Below, piece by piece: positions 1 to 13,334 of a stretch of DNA of 64,000 bases. A model generated the notes under the pieces. It was not told the DNA's origin, did not search any database, and worked only from the letters and a program-made list of their open reading frames with translations. The first letter of the stretch is position 1; every line of letters starts with the position of its first letter. The translations under genes were made by a program, and so were the position numbers. The DNA is from Azoarcus sp. (GTDB lineage: Bacteria; Pseudomonadota; Gammaproteobacteria; Burkholderiales; Rhodocyclaceae): NCBI GenBank assembly GCA_030656215.1, contig JAUSOD010000062.1, forward strand, positions 49,545 to 113,544, written 5' to 3'.

Positions 1-43
1 TGCCGCTCGTGCGCGGCAGTTTGATCAGGCTGAATCCGAGACC

Positions 44-1699
44 ATGCTCCGCCGTCTGACCATCCGCGATTTTGTGATCGTCGACCGCCTGGAGCTCGAT
101 TTCGGCGCCGGGTTCGGCGCACTGACGGGTGAGACCGGTGCAGGCAAGTCCATCCTGCTTGACGCGCTTGGCCTGGCGCTGGGAGTTCGTGCCGACAGCG
201 GGGTGGTGAGGGCCGGGCGCGACAAGGCCGATATCGCAGCCGAATTCGACCTGCCACCGGAATCTGCGGTCGGCGCCTGGCTCATCGAACAGGAGCTGCC
301 GCGCGACGACGATTGCGTGATGCTGCGTCGGGTGGTCGATGCAAATGGTCGGAGCAAGGCGTGGATCAACGGGACGCCGGTCACCCTTGCGCAACTGCGC
401 ACCGCTGGTGACTGGCTGGCCGACATCCATGGGCAACATGCCCATCATGCCCTGCTGCGCGTCGATGCCCAGCGCCAACTGGTGGATACCCATGCAGGTG
501 CCGGAGTGCTCGCCTCCGCGGTGGCCACGTGCTGGCGCGAATGGCAGCGCATCGCCGAGCTGCGCCGCAGTGCGGAGCGAGATTCGGTCGCGTCCGCGCG
601 CGAGCGGGAACTGCTCGGGTGGCAGCTGAAGGAGTTGCAGGAGCTTGGCTTCAGCGCGGCCGAATGGCTCGAGCTCAATGCCGAACACGGCCGTCTGGCC
701 CATGCCGCCGGGCTGATGACCGGGGCTGACGAGGCCCTCGATACGCTGGGCGAGGGTGACTACGCGGTGACAAGCGTTCTTCGCCGGCTCGATGCGCAGA
801 TCGGGGAGATGGCCGGAATCGATCCCGCGCTGGCCGAGGTGCACGAGCTGGTCATGGCTGCGGCGATCCAGTCGGACGAGGCGCTTCATGCGCTGCGGCG
901 CTATCGCGAACGACTCGATCTCGATCCGCAGCGGCTGGCCGAGATCGAGCGCCGGATTTCGGCGGTAATGGATCTGGCGCGTAAGCATCGGGTTTCACCC
1001 GAGGCGCTGACGGTGCTCGAGGCAGAGTGGCGCGCTCGCCTTGATGCGCTCGATGCAAGTGCCGATCCGGCGCGGCTGGAGGCCGCAGAAGCGGCTGCGC
1101 GCAAGGAATACCTGGCCGCGGCAGAACGCCTGTCCGCCGCCCGCCAGCCGGCCGCTGCCGCGCTTTCGGTCGAGATCACCGAGGCGATGCAGTCGCTGGC
1201 GATGGCAGGCGGCCGTTTTGAAGTCGCGCTGCTGTCTTGCGAGCCTTCGCCTCATGGGGTGGAGAGCGTGGAGTTTCAGGTCGCCGCCAATCAGGGCCAG
1301 GCCTTGCGCGGCTTGGCGAAGGTGGTGTCTGGGGGGGAGCTGTCGCGTATCGGTCTGGCGATTCAGGTCATGACCAGCCGTGACTCCGGGACCCCGACCC
1401 TGATTTTCGATGAGGTCGACGTCGGTATCGGCGGCCGCGTGGCCGAAATCGTCGGCAAGTTGCTCCACCAGTTGGGGCGCGATCGTCAGGTCTTGTGCGT
1501 GACCCACCTGCCGCAAGTGGCGGCCTGTGCCGACTGGCAATGGCAGATTGCCAAAGCCGAGCGCGATGGCGAAACACTGAGCACCGTCACCGCGCTCGAC
1601 GCTTCACACCGGGTGGAAGAAATTGCCCGCATGCTCGGTGGGGTGAGCATTACCGACACCACCCGGCGTCACGCGGCAGAGATGCTCGGTCAGGGCTGA
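44..1699 (+). CDS. recN: DNA repair protein RecN
   Basis: SMC-like ATPase for recombinational repair of double-strand breaks. The 551-aa product is of normal family length. Walker A GETGAGKS lies at residues 29-36, the ABC signature VVSGGELSRI and the Walker B LIFDEVDVGIGG lie near the C-terminus, and the middle is Glu/Arg/Ala-rich helix expected to form the coiled coil. The reading frame stays open upstream to the window edge, but homologues begin at this Met with an MLRRLTIRDFVIVD-type start. The gene converges on fur, with about 125 bp between them. In related genomes the upstream neighbour is nadK; the 43 bases before recN are too few to show it. Confidence 0.97.
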   Translation: MLRRLTIRDFVIVDRLELDFGAGFGALTGETGAGKSILLDALGLALGVRADSGVVRAGRDKADIAAEFDLPPESAVGAWLIEQELPRDDDCVMLRRVVDANGRSKAWINGTPVTLAQLRTAGDWLADIHGQHAHHALLRVDAQRQLVDTHAGAGVLASAVATCWREWQRIAELRRSAERDSVASARERELLGWQLKELQELGFSAAEWLELNAEHGRLAHAAGLMTGADEALDTLGEGDYAVTSVLRRLDAQIGEMAGIDPALAEVHELVMAAAIQSDEALHALRRYRERLDLDPQRLAEIERRISAVMDLARKHRVSPEALTVLEAEWRARLDALDASADPARLEAAEAAARKEYLAAAERLSAARQPAAAALSVEITEAMQSLAMAGGRFEVALLSCEPSPHGVESVEFQVAANQGQALRGLAKVVSGGELSRIGLAIQVMTSRDSGTPTLIFDEVDVGIGGRVAEIVGKLLHQLGRDRQVLCVTHLPQVAACADWQWQIAKAERDGETLSTVTALDASHRVEEIARMLGGVSITDTTRRHAAEMLGQG

Positions 1700-1824
1700 T
1701 GTCCACGAGGGCTTGCAGGGCAGGCGAGTGACGTCACCGGGCCCGCACTGCAGCAGTAATGCAGCCCGCTGCTACTGGCTGCAATGCTGCGTGCCGTGAA
1801 CCCAGCTGGGCTGTGTCAAGCTGA

Positions 1825-2256
1825 TCACTGATTGCGGTTGGGGCAGTCTTTGCGCAGGCAGTCGGCGTACAGGTACAGCGCGTGCTCTTTGACCACGAAG
1901 CCGCGTTCTTCGGCAATGTTGTTCTGGCGGCGTTCGATCTCGGGGTCGAAGAACTCCTCGACCTTGCCACACTGCAGGCACACCAGATGATCGTGGTGGG
2001 CCCCCTTGTTGAGCTCGAATACCGCCTTGCCGGATTCAAAGTAGTGTCGTTCGAGCAAGCCGGCATGCTCGAACTGGGTCAGTACGCGATAGACTGTGGC
2101 CAGCCCGATATCCATGCCTTCGTTCATCAGCAGTCGATAGACGTCTTCGGCCGTGAGGTGACGCTGTTCCGCATTCTGGAACAGGTCGAGGATCTTCAGG
2201 CGTGGGTAAGTGGCCTTAAGACCGATGCTTTTGAGGTTCTGCGAATTATCGGACAT
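1825..2256 (-). CDS. fur: Ferric uptake regulator Fur
   Basis: Metal-responsive transcription repressor of iron uptake genes. The 143-aa product starts [16 protein letters not shown], the usual Fur start; a longer in-frame Met 14 codons upstream is rejected because homologues lack that extension. The winged helix ([10 protein letters not shown]...GLATVYRVL) is followed by the metal-binding [16 protein letters not shown] segment, and the C-terminus has CLRKDC. The gene is divergent from bamE, so the interval 2257-2374 should carry both promoters. Confidence 0.97.
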   Translation of the reverse strand: MSDNSQNLKSIGLKATYPRLKILDLFQNAEQRHLTAEDVYRLLMNEGMDIGLATVYRVLTQFEHAGLLERHYFESGKAVFELNKGAHHDHLVCLQCGKVEEFFDPEIERRQNNIAEERGFVVKEHALYLYADCLRKDCPNRNQ

Positions 2257-2374
2257 GGTCGCCTGTCGGTGTGGCTGAGGAGCAAGACAACGTTGCATTG
2301 CGACGCTATGTTATATTTTTTGTCCTTTACTGAGAACCTTACGCGCTTTCATGCGCATTAATGTGACCCTCTCC

Positions 2375-2788
2375 ATGCGTCTTACGTTCATCTCGGCGCT
2401 TGCCGCCGCCAGCCTGCTTGCGGGCTGCTCCTTCGGTTCGATCGCCGATCGTGTCAATCCCTATCGCATCGATGTTCGCCAGGGAAACTATGTCGACCAG
2501 GCCATGGTCGCGCAGCTCAAGCGTGGCATGAGCCGTGATCAGGTGCGCTTTGTGCTCGGTTCGCCGCTTATTACCGACGTTTTCCGCACCGACCGGTGGG
2601 ACTACGTCTATCGCTTCAAGCCCGGGCGGGGTGAGCTCGAACAGCGGACGATTTCGGTGTTCTTTGTCGATGATCGTCTGGATCGGGTCGAAGGCGACGT
2701 CAGCGGTGGTGATGCGAGTGCCGCGCTCGAGTCACAGCAGGCGGCGCGTTCGCGTGTCGTTGAAGTGCCCGCGGCGACCAAGGACTGA
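2375..2788 (+). CDS. bamE: Outer membrane assembly lipoprotein BamE (SmpA/OmlA)
   Basis: Small lipoprotein of the BAM complex that inserts beta-barrel proteins into the outer membrane. The N-terminus [18 protein letters not shown] is a lipoprotein signal with an LAGC lipobox. The BamE fold follows ([21 protein letters not shown], then [20 protein letters not shown]), with a variable Ala/Ser-rich tail. An in-frame ATG at 2351 would add 8 residues before the signal peptide and is less likely. fur-bamE-dapB is a conserved neighbourhood in betaproteobacteria. Confidence 0.95.
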   Translation: MRLTFISALAAASLLAGCSFGSIADRVNPYRIDVRQGNYVDQAMVAQLKRGMSRDQVRFVLGSPLITDVFRTDRWDYVYRFKPGRGELEQRTISVFFVDDRLDRVEGDVSGGDASAALESQQAARSRVVEVPAATKD

Positions 2789-2838
2789 TTTTGTGTGTGC
2801 CTGCTCGTCGGGCCATGATGACTGACAGGATTTTGAAC

Positions 2839-3645
2839 ATGACGCCTATCCGCGTAGCGATTGCCGGCGCTTCCGGCCGCATGGGTCGCATGCTCATCGA
2901 GGCTGCGCTGCGGGATGACGAGGTGGTGCTTGCGGCCGCTTTCGATCGTCCCGGTACGCCCTTCATCGGCCGCGATGCGGGCGAGTTGGTGGGAGTGGTC
3001 AGCGGGGTGGCGATCGGCGATGACCCTGGTGCGGCGATTGCCGCAGCCGATTGTCTGATTGATTTCACCCGACCCGAGGGCACGCTGGTGCATCTCGCCC
3101 AGGTCCGAGAGCAGGGCAAGGCGATGGTGATCGGCACCACCGGCTTCGATGCGGCCGGCAAGGCGAAGATTGCCGCTGCGGCAGAGTCGGTTCCGATTGT
3201 CTTTGCACCCAACATGGCCGTCGGCGTAAACGCGGTGTTCCGTCTGCTTGAGGTGGCGGCCCGTATTCTCAACGAGGGCTATGATGTGGAGGTGATCGAG
3301 GCGCACCACCGGTTCAAGGTGGATGCGCCCTCGGGTACGGCGCTGCGTATGGGTGAAGTGGTGGCGGGCGAGCTCGGTCGCGATCTGGAAACCTGCGCGA
3401 TTTACGGGCGTGAGGGTGTGACTGGCGAGCGCAGGGCAGAGACCATCGGCTTTTCCACCATTCGTGGCGGCGACGTCGTTGGCGACCATACCGTGTTGTT
3501 TGCCGGTATCGGCGAGCGCATCGAGATCACCCACAAGTCGGGCAGTCGCATGCCCTATGCGCTGGGTTCCCTGCGTGCCGCGCGCTACCTGGGCGGACGC
3601 AAGGCCGGGCTGTTTGACATGCAGGATGTGCTTGGCTTGCGCTGA
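2839..3645 (+). CDS. dapB: 4-hydroxy-tetrahydrodipicolinate reductase DapB
   Basis: NAD(P)H-dependent reductase of the lysine and meso-diaminopimelate pathway. The 268-aa product has the nucleotide-binding [13 protein letters not shown] at its start, GTTGF in the middle and the catalytic [15 protein letters not shown] block. The open frame begins at 2791, but the family start [13 protein letters not shown] at 2839 is preceded by a purine-rich GACAGGA site, so the upstream 16 codons are excluded. It follows bamE by about 50 bp and lies 8 bp before the hybrid kinase. Confidence 0.96.
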   Translation: MTPIRVAIAGASGRMGRMLIEAALRDDEVVLAAAFDRPGTPFIGRDAGELVGVVSGVAIGDDPGAAIAAADCLIDFTRPEGTLVHLAQVREQGKAMVIGTTGFDAAGKAKIAAAAESVPIVFAPNMAVGVNAVFRLLEVAARILNEGYDVEVIEAHHRFKVDAPSGTALRMGEVVAGELGRDLETCAIYGREGVTGERRAETIGFSTIRGGDVVGDHTVLFAGIGERIEITHKSGSRMPYALGSLRAARYLGGRKAGLFDMQDVLGLR

Positions 3646-3653
3646 ACCCCTCC

Positions 3654-6143
3654 GTGATCGATCCCTTGTCCGCGCTCCCGTGCACTGAAACCCCCGATCA
3701 ATTGCGCGCACAGCGCGATGCAGCGGTGCATGAGCTTGCCACGCTGGAAGACCGTCTGGCCTTGCTCAAGCTCGGTACGCACGCCGGTCTGTGGGACTGG
3801 GATCTGGCTGCGCAACGATTGGTCGTGGATTCCTGCTGGCGCAGCTGGCTGGGCTATGAAGAGGGTTCGGCGGAGGTGCAGTTCGACAGCTGGTTGCCGT
3901 TGGTGCCCGACGAGGATCGGGCGCTGATGCGCACCGGTCTGATCGGATATCTGCGCGGTCAGTCTGCGCTGTTCGATGTTGAATTCCGGGTTCGCGCTGC
4001 GGACGGAAAGTGGCGCTGGCTCAGTGCGCGCGGACAGGCACGCGATCGTCTGGCCGATGGACGCTGGCAAAGGGTGGTCGGCGTCTACGCCGACATCACC
4101 CGTGAGCGCATGCGCGAATTCGAGCTATTGCAGGCCAAGGAGCAGGCGGAGGCTGCCAGTAGGGCCAAAGGCGACTTCCTCGCCAACATGAGTCACGAGA
4201 TCCGTACGCCGATGAACGGCATTCTCGGCATGACCGAGCTGCTGCTCGATTCTGCACTGGCACCAGAGCAACGGGATTACCTGCAGACGGTAAAGTCCTC
4301 GGCCGAGGCTTTGCTCACGATCATCAACGACATCCTCGATTTTTCCCGGATCGAAGCCGGGCGCATGAGCCTGGAGGAGATCGACTTTTCGATTTCCGCT
4401 GTGGTTTCCGAAACTGTGCGTGCTCTGGCCCTGCGTTCCCATCAGAAGGGGGTCGAGCTTTACTTCACGGTGTCGCCGGAGGTCCCTTCGGTGTTGCGCG
4501 GCGATCCGGTTCGCCTGCGCCAGGTGCTGATGAATCTGATCGGCAACGCGATCAAGTTCACCGAGCACGGCGAGATCGAGGTCAGCGTTGGCGTGCGCTC
4601 GCGTGAGTGCGCCTCGATCAATCTCGAGCTGGCGGTGCGCGATACCGGGATCGGGATCCCGAAGGACAAGCAGGATCTCGTTTTTGGCGCGTTCTCCCAG
4701 GCGGATAGTTCTACCACCCGAAAATACGGGGGTACCGGTCTCGGTCTGACCATCTGCAGGCATCTGGTCGAGTTGATGGACGGCACGGTGGACATCAGCA
4801 GCGAGCCGGGGGTGGGGAGTCGCTTCAGCTTCAACGCCCGGGTCGAGGCGGTTGCCGAAGCGACATTGCCCGCGGTCGGTGTCCTGCAGCGTGCACGTGT
4901 CCTGGTGGCAACGGTCAATAACGCGTTCGGCGCGGCGCTCTGTCGCATCCTCGAGAACTCGGGAATGCGTCCGCTGCCAGTCGGGAACGGTGACGAGGTG
5001 CTCGCGGCACTTGCCAGCGCGCACGACGAGGACGATCCGTTCGACTTCGTGCTGATGGATGGCGCGATGCCGGATCCCGGCGGCTTCGCGTTGGCGCAGC
5101 GTTTTCATGAGGCCGCACCGTGGCTCGACCGCATCCTGATGATGCTCGATAGCCACTCGCTGCGTAACGACCTCGGCCGCTGTGGGCAACTGGGCCTGCA
5201 GTCGCGGCTGTCCAAACCGTTTTCGGCCGAGGATCTAATCGAGGCCTTACAGCTTGCGCGGCAAGGGGTGGGGCCGACCGCCGAGTCGCTCGTGGCCTTC
5301 GATCCGGAACTTTCCATCTCGGAAATGCTGCGTGAGGAGATGCGGCCGGTTCGCCGACTCGACATCCTGCTGGTCGAGGACAATCCGGTCAATCAGACCG
5401 TTGCCTCGCGCATGCTGGAGAAGCTCGGTCACTCGGTGACTATCACCAACAATGGCGAAGAAGCGTTGGAAGCGTTCGATGCGGGGCGCTTCGATCTCAT
5501 TCTGATGGATGTGCAGATGCCGGTGATGGGCGGCATCGAGGCGACCCAGGCGATCAGGGCGCGCGAGGCGCGTCGGAGCTGGGCGGTTCAGGGCGACTGG
5601 CGACCGACGCCGATCGTTGCCATGACCGCGCATGCGATGGCGGGTGACCGCGAACGCTTTCTTGAAGCAGGAATGGATGACTATGTGAGCAAGCCGGTCC
5701 GTCCGGCGGACCTCATCGCTGCGATCGGACGGATGTGCCTGCCGGTCAGTGACGACGATGCCAGTGGCGACAGCAGTCTGCTCGAGCCTGGCGGGGCCGC
5801 TCGGAGCGAGGTCGCCAATCTTGACGAGGCGCGGGCGATTTTCGACGGTGATGAAGAGGTCGTGCAGCAGTTGCTCGGCGTGTTCTTCCGCGATCTCGGC
5901 GCCACGATGTCCGACCTTCGAGGTGCCGGGGCGCGCGGCGATATAGCGCGGCTGAACGAGTTGGCGCATTCGATCAAGGGCTCGGTCGGACTGTTCGGTG
6001 CGCGTCGCGCCACCGATGCGGCCAAGGCGGTCGAGATGGCCGCACGTAGCGGCGATCCCGCCGCATCGGGGTCTTTGCTCGAGAGCCTGATTCGCGAGAT
6101 GAATGCGCTCGCCACCGCGCTGCGGCAGTACGTACGTCATTGA
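3654..6143 (+). CDS. Hybrid sensor histidine kinase: PAS, HisKA, HATPase, two receivers, HPt
   Basis: An 829-aa multi-step phosphorelay protein, probably cytoplasmic because no membrane span is visible. A PAS fold covers about residues 35-152. HisKA carries the phospho-acceptor His181 in [11 protein letters not shown]. The ATPase has an N-box (N294/N298), DTGIGIP and a GTGLGL G-box. The first receiver (about 413-530) keeps Asp469 and Lys521 but has VATVNNAFG where the acidic pair belongs, so it looks degenerate. The second receiver (570-692) is complete: LLVEDN, Asp619, Lys680. A C-terminal HPt domain has His772 in AHSIKGSVG. It starts with GTG only 8 bp after dapB, so it is probably co-transcribed. 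The stimulus and partner are not evident. Confidence 0.93.
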   Translation: MIDPLSALPCTETPDQLRAQRDAAVHELATLEDRLALLKLGTHAGLWDWDLAAQRLVVDSCWRSWLGYEEGSAEVQFDSWLPLVPDEDRALMRTGLIGYLRGQSALFDVEFRVRAADGKWRWLSARGQARDRLADGRWQRVVGVYADITRERMREFELLQAKEQAEAASRAKGDFLANMSHEIRTPMNGILGMTELLLDSALAPEQRDYLQTVKSSAEALLTIINDILDFSRIEAGRMSLEEIDFSISAVVSETVRALALRSHQKGVELYFTVSPEVPSVLRGDPVRLRQVLMNLIGNAIKFTEHGEIEVSVGVRSRECASINLELAVRDTGIGIPKDKQDLVFGAFSQADSSTTRKYGGTGLGLTICRHLVELMDGTVDISSEPGVGSRFSFNARVEAVAEATLPAVGVLQRARVLVATVNNAFGAALCRILENSGMRPLPVGNGDEVLAALASAHDEDDPFDFVLMDGAMPDPGGFALAQRFHEAAPWLDRILMMLDSHSLRNDLGRCGQLGLQSRLSKPFSAEDLIEALQLARQGVGPTAESLVAFDPELSISEMLREEMRPVRRLDILLVEDNPVNQTVASRMLEKLGHSVTITNNGEEALEAFDAGRFDLILMDVQMPVMGGIEATQAIRAREARRSWAVQGDWRPTPIVAMTAHAMAGDRERFLEAGMDDYVSKPVRPADLIAAIGRMCLPVSDDDASGDSSLLEPGGAARSEVANLDEARAIFDGDEEVVQQLLGVFFRDLGATMSDLRGAGARGDIARLNELAHSIKGSVGLFGARRATDAAKAVEMAARSGDPAASGSLLESLIREMNALATALRQYVRH

Positions 6144-6277
6144 CGGTCGGGCTTCCAGATTTGCGGCTTGTTTCTTCTTCAGCTAGCTTACAAGTGCGTC
6201 CCTGTATCCAAAATTCATGACCTTGGTCTTTTAGCCGCCTGCTGAGCGTGACTCGCGGGTGTCGGGAGGTATGCGCC

Positions 6278-7177
6278 ATGAGTTCGCCAAATTTCTTTCC
6301 TGGAATCTCCAGGCCCTTGTGCTGCTGGGCTTTCTCCTTTTGGGGTGTGCTCTCATCTGCGGCTGACGCGGCTGTCGCCGAGCCCGCGACTTCGATGCAG
6401 TGGGGCGAGCATTCGGGCGATGCAGATTTTTGGACGCGCGAGCGCAAGGCCTTGGCGCTCAATCTGGGCATCGTGGGCGGAGTCACGCTCTACGGTTTTA
6501 CCGTATGGGACTGGGGAGATGCCAGCTTTGGCTGGAAGAGCGAAGGCTGGTTCGGCCAGGACACCATCCACGGCGGCGCCGACAAGCTTGGGCACGCGTA
6601 CACCGGTGCGGTGAGTACGGCAATTGCGGCGAGTCTCTATCGGCGCTGGGGCTACGGTGAGGAACAGGCGGCGCGTTTAGGTGCGTTCTCCGGCCTATTG
6701 CTTACGACGGTGGTGGAGCTGGGCGACGGTTTTTCGCCCGATCACCGTTCCAGCTGGGAAGATCAGGTTGCAAACATGGTTGGTGTCGGTTTTGAGTACC
6801 TGCGCCAACGCCATCCTGAGTGGCGAGAGCGGGTGCATTTTCGTTGGGAGTATTTCCCTTCGCCTGCCGTGCGTCACGGCAAGCACCATGACATCACCAC
6901 CGACTACTCCGGTTCGCGTTTCTTGCTGGCCTTTCCCTTGCGTGCCTGGGGTGGGCAGAATTCGGCGCTGAAGTGGTTCGAGTTACAGGTGGGTTATGGC
7001 ACCCGGGGCTTTGACCGGCGCGATCGCGAGTTTTTCGATGAGCGCAAGCGCCACCCCTACATTGGGGTCGGCATTCATATTCCACTGGTGCTCGATGCCT
7101 TGGGCGCGTCGCGCGGCACCCAGCGCGCGTTCGAGTATATCCAGATCCCCGGCACGGCCTTGCCGCTGCCGCCCTGA
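6278..7177 (+). CDS. DUF2279 / YfiM-like putative envelope protein
   Basis: A 299-aa protein of unknown function. The N-terminus contains a hydrophobic stretch (CCWAFSFWGVLSSAADA) that could be a signal peptide. The DUF2279-type core has DTIHGGADKLGHAYTG, VELGDGFSPDH and SSWEDQVANMVGV. The ATG at 6278 is chosen because GGGAGGT at 6264-6270 sits 7 bases before it; the GTG at 6248 in the same frame has no such site and the ATG at 6271 is out of frame. The C-terminal half with GYGTRGFD and GVGIHIP looks like beta-strand outer-membrane sequence, which is only an impression. It ends 250 bp before carA. Confidence 0.75.
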   Translation: MSSPNFFPGISRPLCCWAFSFWGVLSSAADAAVAEPATSMQWGEHSGDADFWTRERKALALNLGIVGGVTLYGFTVWDWGDASFGWKSEGWFGQDTIHGGADKLGHAYTGAVSTAIAASLYRRWGYGEEQAARLGAFSGLLLTTVVELGDGFSPDHRSSWEDQVANMVGVGFEYLRQRHPEWRERVHFRWEYFPSPAVRHGKHHDITTDYSGSRFLLAFPLRAWGGQNSALKWFELQVGYGTRGFDRRDREFFDERKRHPYIGVGIHIPLVLDALGASRGTQRAFEYIQIPGTALPLPP

Positions 7178-7290
7178 GGCGGCTGTTCCGAAGGCGGGTT
7201 TCACCGGCGCGATGGTGCGAGGTTTGCTGTCGAAAGCGAGCATCTGCTGATTTCGTAAGACTGCCTGGCGATGCGCCAACTCGGTGCGCG

Positions 7291-7319
7291 TTGCCTTATA
7301 CAGTAAAAATCGATAGAAT
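7291..7319 (+). promoter_or_regulatory. Predicted sigma70 promoter of carAB
   Basis: TTGCCT (7291-7296) and TAGAAT (7314-7319) are separated by exactly 17 bases. The predicted transcript start is near 7326, giving a leader of about 105 nt before carA. Confidence 0.7.
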
Positions 7320-7334
7320 TCCGCTGATCTAATA

Positions 7335-7394
7335 GCGGGATTGGCCATCAGGCTCGTCCCGTTTTTTCGCATATGGACTGGCCCGATCCGGGCC
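7335..7394 (+). promoter_or_regulatory. carAB leader hairpins, possible attenuator
   Basis: Bases 7335-7362 form a stem of about 11 pairs with one mismatch and an ATCA loop. Six T residues follow (7362-7367), which is the shape of an intrinsic terminator. A second perfect 6-bp hairpin (GGCCCG/CGGGCC) lies at 7380-7394. Both are inside the predicted leader, before the carA start. That placement suggests premature termination control; the signal is not identifiable from sequence. Confidence 0.5.
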
Positions 7395-7430
7395 TGCTCT
7401 GGTCTTTTCGGCTGAATCCAGGAGTTTTTC

Positions 7431-8573
7431 GTGACTGCTTTCCCGCCCGCCCTTCTTGCGCTTGCCGACGGAACGGTTTTCTACGGCAAGGGTATCGGTG
7501 CGGTTGGCAGTACGGTCGGCGAGGTGGTGTTCAACACCTCGATGTCGGGCTATCAGGAAATCCTGACGGACCCGAGTTATTGCCGCCAGATCGTGACGCT
7601 GACCTATCCCCACATCGGCAACACCGGTGTCAATCGCGAGGACGTCGAGGCGGGCCGCGTGCATGCCGCCGGTCTCGTGATCAAGGATCTGCCCATCCTG
7701 CCGTCCAACTTCCGCATGGACCAACGTCTCGACGCTTACCACAGGGATGAGGGCGTGGTGGCGATTTCGGTGCTCTATACGCGCAAGCTGACCCGTATCC
7801 TGCGTGAGAAAGGTGCTCAGTCGGGTTCCATCGTTACCGCCGCATCGGGTGAAGCGCTCAATCCAGAAGCGGCGATTGCTGCTGCACGCGCTTTCCCCGG
7901 CCTGGCAGGCATGGATCTCGCCAAAGTGGTCAGTGCCCCGGCTCCGGTTGAATGGAGCGAGGGAGAGTGGGCACTTGGTCAGGGCTATGTGCCGCAGACC
8001 GCACCGCGTTTCCATGTGGTGGCCTACGATTTCGGGGTCAAGCGCAACATCCTGCGCATGCTCGCCTCGCGCGGCTGCCGCCTGACCGTGGTGCCGGCGC
8101 AGACCTCGGCCAGGGAAGTGTTCGCGCTCAAGCCCGACGGCGTGTTCCTGTCCAATGGCCCGGGCGATCCGGAGCCTTGCGATTACGCGATCGCTGCGAT
8201 CCGTGAGATTCTCGCGGCCCGGGTGCCCACCTTCGGCATCTGCTTGGGGCACCAGTTGCTCGCACTTGCATCGGGCGCGAAGACCATGAAGATGAAGTTC
8301 GGTCACCATGGCGCCAACCACCCGGTCAAGGACGTCGATACCGGGCAGGTACTGATCACCAGTCAGAATCATGGTTTTGCAGTTGATCCCGAGAGCATGC
8401 CCGATACGCTGCGGGTCACCCACGTGTCGCTGTTCGATGGCTCCAACCAGGGTATCGCCCGTACCGACGTGCCCGCCTACTCCTTCCAGGGGCACCCTGA
8501 AGCGAGTCCCGGGCCGCACGACGTGGCCTATCTGTTCGACCGCTTCATCAAACTGATCGAAGCCGGCAAGTAA
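7431..8573 (+). CDS. carA: Carbamoyl-phosphate synthase small subunit
   Basis: Glutaminase subunit that feeds ammonia to CarB for carbamoyl phosphate, the precursor of arginine and pyrimidines. The 380-aa product is of normal length. The N-terminal CarA domain has [14 protein letters not shown]. The class I amidotransferase domain has [10 protein letters not shown], the nucleophile Cys271 in GICLGHQ, and the His355/Glu357 pair in SFQGHPEAS. It starts with GTG and has a short purine stretch (AGGAG) upstream. It is the first gene of carA-carB-greA. Confidence 0.97.
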   Translation: MTAFPPALLALADGTVFYGKGIGAVGSTVGEVVFNTSMSGYQEILTDPSYCRQIVTLTYPHIGNTGVNREDVEAGRVHAAGLVIKDLPILPSNFRMDQRLDAYHRDEGVVAISVLYTRKLTRILREKGAQSGSIVTAASGEALNPEAAIAAARAFPGLAGMDLAKVVSAPAPVEWSEGEWALGQGYVPQTAPRFHVVAYDFGVKRNILRMLASRGCRLTVVPAQTSAREVFALKPDGVFLSNGPGDPEPCDYAIAAIREILAARVPTFGICLGHQLLALASGAKTMKMKFGHHGANHPVKDVDTGQVLITSQNHGFAVDPESMPDTLRVTHVSLFDGSNQGIARTDVPAYSFQGHPEASPGPHDVAYLFDRFIKLIEAGK

Positions 8574-8627
8574 TACAGCATCCCCGGCGGGCGCCGCCCG
8601 CCGCCCGCGAATTTCCGAGGCAACGCA

Positions 8628-11851
<3,224 letters not shown>

Positions 11852-11855
<4 letters not shown>

Positions 11856-12328
11856 ACAAGACTCCCCTGACTGTAATTGGCGCGGAGGCCCTTCGGGTCG
11901 AGCTGCATCGGCTGAAAACCGTGGAGCGGCCCAGCGTCATCGCCGCGATCGCAGAGGCTCGTTCCCATGGCGATCTTTCCGAGAACGCCGAGTACGATGC
12001 GGCCAAGGAACGCCAGGGCTTTGTCGAGGGGCGGATCATGGAGGTTGAGGGCAAGCTCTCGAATGCCCAGATCATCGATCCCAAACTGCTCGATGCGGAT
12101 GGTCGTTGTGTGTTTGGTGCAACCGTGACGCTGGAAGATCTGGACTCCGGCAAAACACTGACGTATCAGATCGTCGGCGAGGACGAGGCCGATATCAAGA
12201 GTGGAAAAATTTCCGTCAGCTCGCCGATCGCGCGTGCGCTGATCGGGAAGTATGTCGGCGATATTGCGGAGGTTCAGGCACCAGGTGGTGTTCGCGAGTT
12301 CGAGGTGATCGAGGTCGCGTACCTTTGA
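11852..12328 (+). CDS. greA: Transcription elongation factor GreA
   Basis: Rescues backtracked RNA polymerase by stimulating transcript cleavage. The 158-aa product has the N-terminal antiparallel coiled coil (LRVELHRLK through [10 protein letters not shown]) with the tip segment [17 protein letters not shown] carrying the acidic residues, and the C-terminal FKBP-like domain ([22 protein letters not shown]). Its start overlaps the carB stop. Co-transcription with carAB is common in betaproteobacteria. Confidence 0.96.
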
Positions 12329-12335
12329 GACCGTG

Positions 12336-12800
12336 ATGAACCGACTGGTCGAGCACCTCGCGATACTGCTCGTCACCCTGTGGATCGGTGCCATGTGGGC
12401 GGTGGGCTATGTCGTGGCGCCGACGCTGTTCTCGGCGCTGAGCGATCGCAGTCTGGCGGGCAGTCTGGCCGGGCGCATGTTCACGCTGGTGGCCTGGATC
12501 GGCATGGGTTCGGCGGCCTATCTGCTGCTGTTTCTGACGATCCGGCTCGGTTGGCAGGCGTTTCGCAACGGGCTGTTCTGGACGGTGCTCCTGCTACTGT
12601 TGTGTACGCTGGCAGGGCAATTCGGTATTCAGCCGCTGATGGCTGAGCTCAAGGCGAGTGCCTGGCCGCGAGAAGTGATGGACAGCGTGATGCGTGACCG
12701 CTTCGCCACCTGGCATGGTGTGTCAAGCGTGCTCTACCTGTTCCAGAGTTTGCTCGGCGTGGCCTTGGTGATCGGGGTCCGGCGCGTCGTCCTGCGCTGA
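12336..12800 (+). CDS. DUF4149 inner membrane protein
   Basis: A small integral membrane protein of about 154 aa with four predicted spans: LAILLVTLWIGAMWAVGYVV, a segment around LVAWIGMGSAAYLLLFL, a segment around FWTVLLLLLCTLAG, and LFQSLLGVALVIGV. The motif WHGVSSVLYL before the last span is typical of the DUF4149 family, whose function is unknown to me. A GTG three bases upstream (12333) is an equally possible start. It lies 7 bp after greA and may be the last gene of the carAB transcript. Confidence 0.8.
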   Translation: MNRLVEHLAILLVTLWIGAMWAVGYVVAPTLFSALSDRSLAGSLAGRMFTLVAWIGMGSAAYLLLFLTIRLGWQAFRNGLFWTVLLLLLCTLAGQFGIQPLMAELKASAWPREVMDSVMRDRFATWHGVSSVLYLFQSLLGVALVIGVRRVVLR

Positions 12801-12827
12801 TGCACAGGACGACAATTGAAGCAGTGT

Positions 12828-13301
12828 TCAGCGTCCGCGACCGGAGCCGGGGGGAGCAGGCTTGCGTCCCCGTCCGGCAGGCGCACGGCTGGCGCGGGCT
12901 TTTTCTGCAGCAGCCTTGGTAAGCGCGGCACGGCGGGCGACGGCGGAGAACGCAGCCGCCGATTTTGCGGTTGCGGCACTGGGCGCGCGCTTGGGCACCG
13001 CGACTGCGGACTTCTTTTCCACTTCCCGGCGCTGGCGCCACACCACAAGGATGTTGCCGATATGCTGGACCGGAGCGGCATCGAGCGCAGCACACAGTTC
13101 CTGCATCAGGATGTCGCGCTGCTCACGTTCGGCGCCCTGGACACGAACCTTGATCAGTTCATGGGCCTGCAGCGAGCGCTCGAGTTCGGCGATGACCCCA
13201 GGCGCAAGGCCGTTGTCGGCAACCGTGACGACGGGGCTCAGGTGGTGCGCACGGGCGCGAAGTTCGCGGCGTTGTGCCGGCATTAGCTCGATCATGGACA
13301 T
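12828..13301 (-). CDS. yhbY: YhbY family ribosome-assembly RNA-binding protein
   Basis: CRS1/YhbY (CRM) domain protein associated with pre-50S particles. Residues 1-95 make up the CRM fold (AQRRELRARAHHLSPVVTV, ELIKVRVQGAEREQRD, IGNILVVWR). The family is normally about 97 aa; this product has an extra 60-residue Ala/Lys/Arg/Pro-rich basic tail typical of high-GC betaproteobacteria and probably disordered. It diverges from rlmE with only 33 bp between them, so the promoters overlap. Confidence 0.9.
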   Translation of the reverse strand: MSMIELMPAQRRELRARAHHLSPVVTVADNGLAPGVIAELERSLQAHELIKVRVQGAEREQRDILMQELCAALDAAPVQHIGNILVVWRQRREVEKKSAVAVPKRAPSAATAKSAAAFSAVARRAALTKAAAEKARASRAPAGRGRKPAPPGSGRGR

Positions 13302-13334
13302 TATTTACCTCTGTAGGCCCAGGATTTTACTCTG

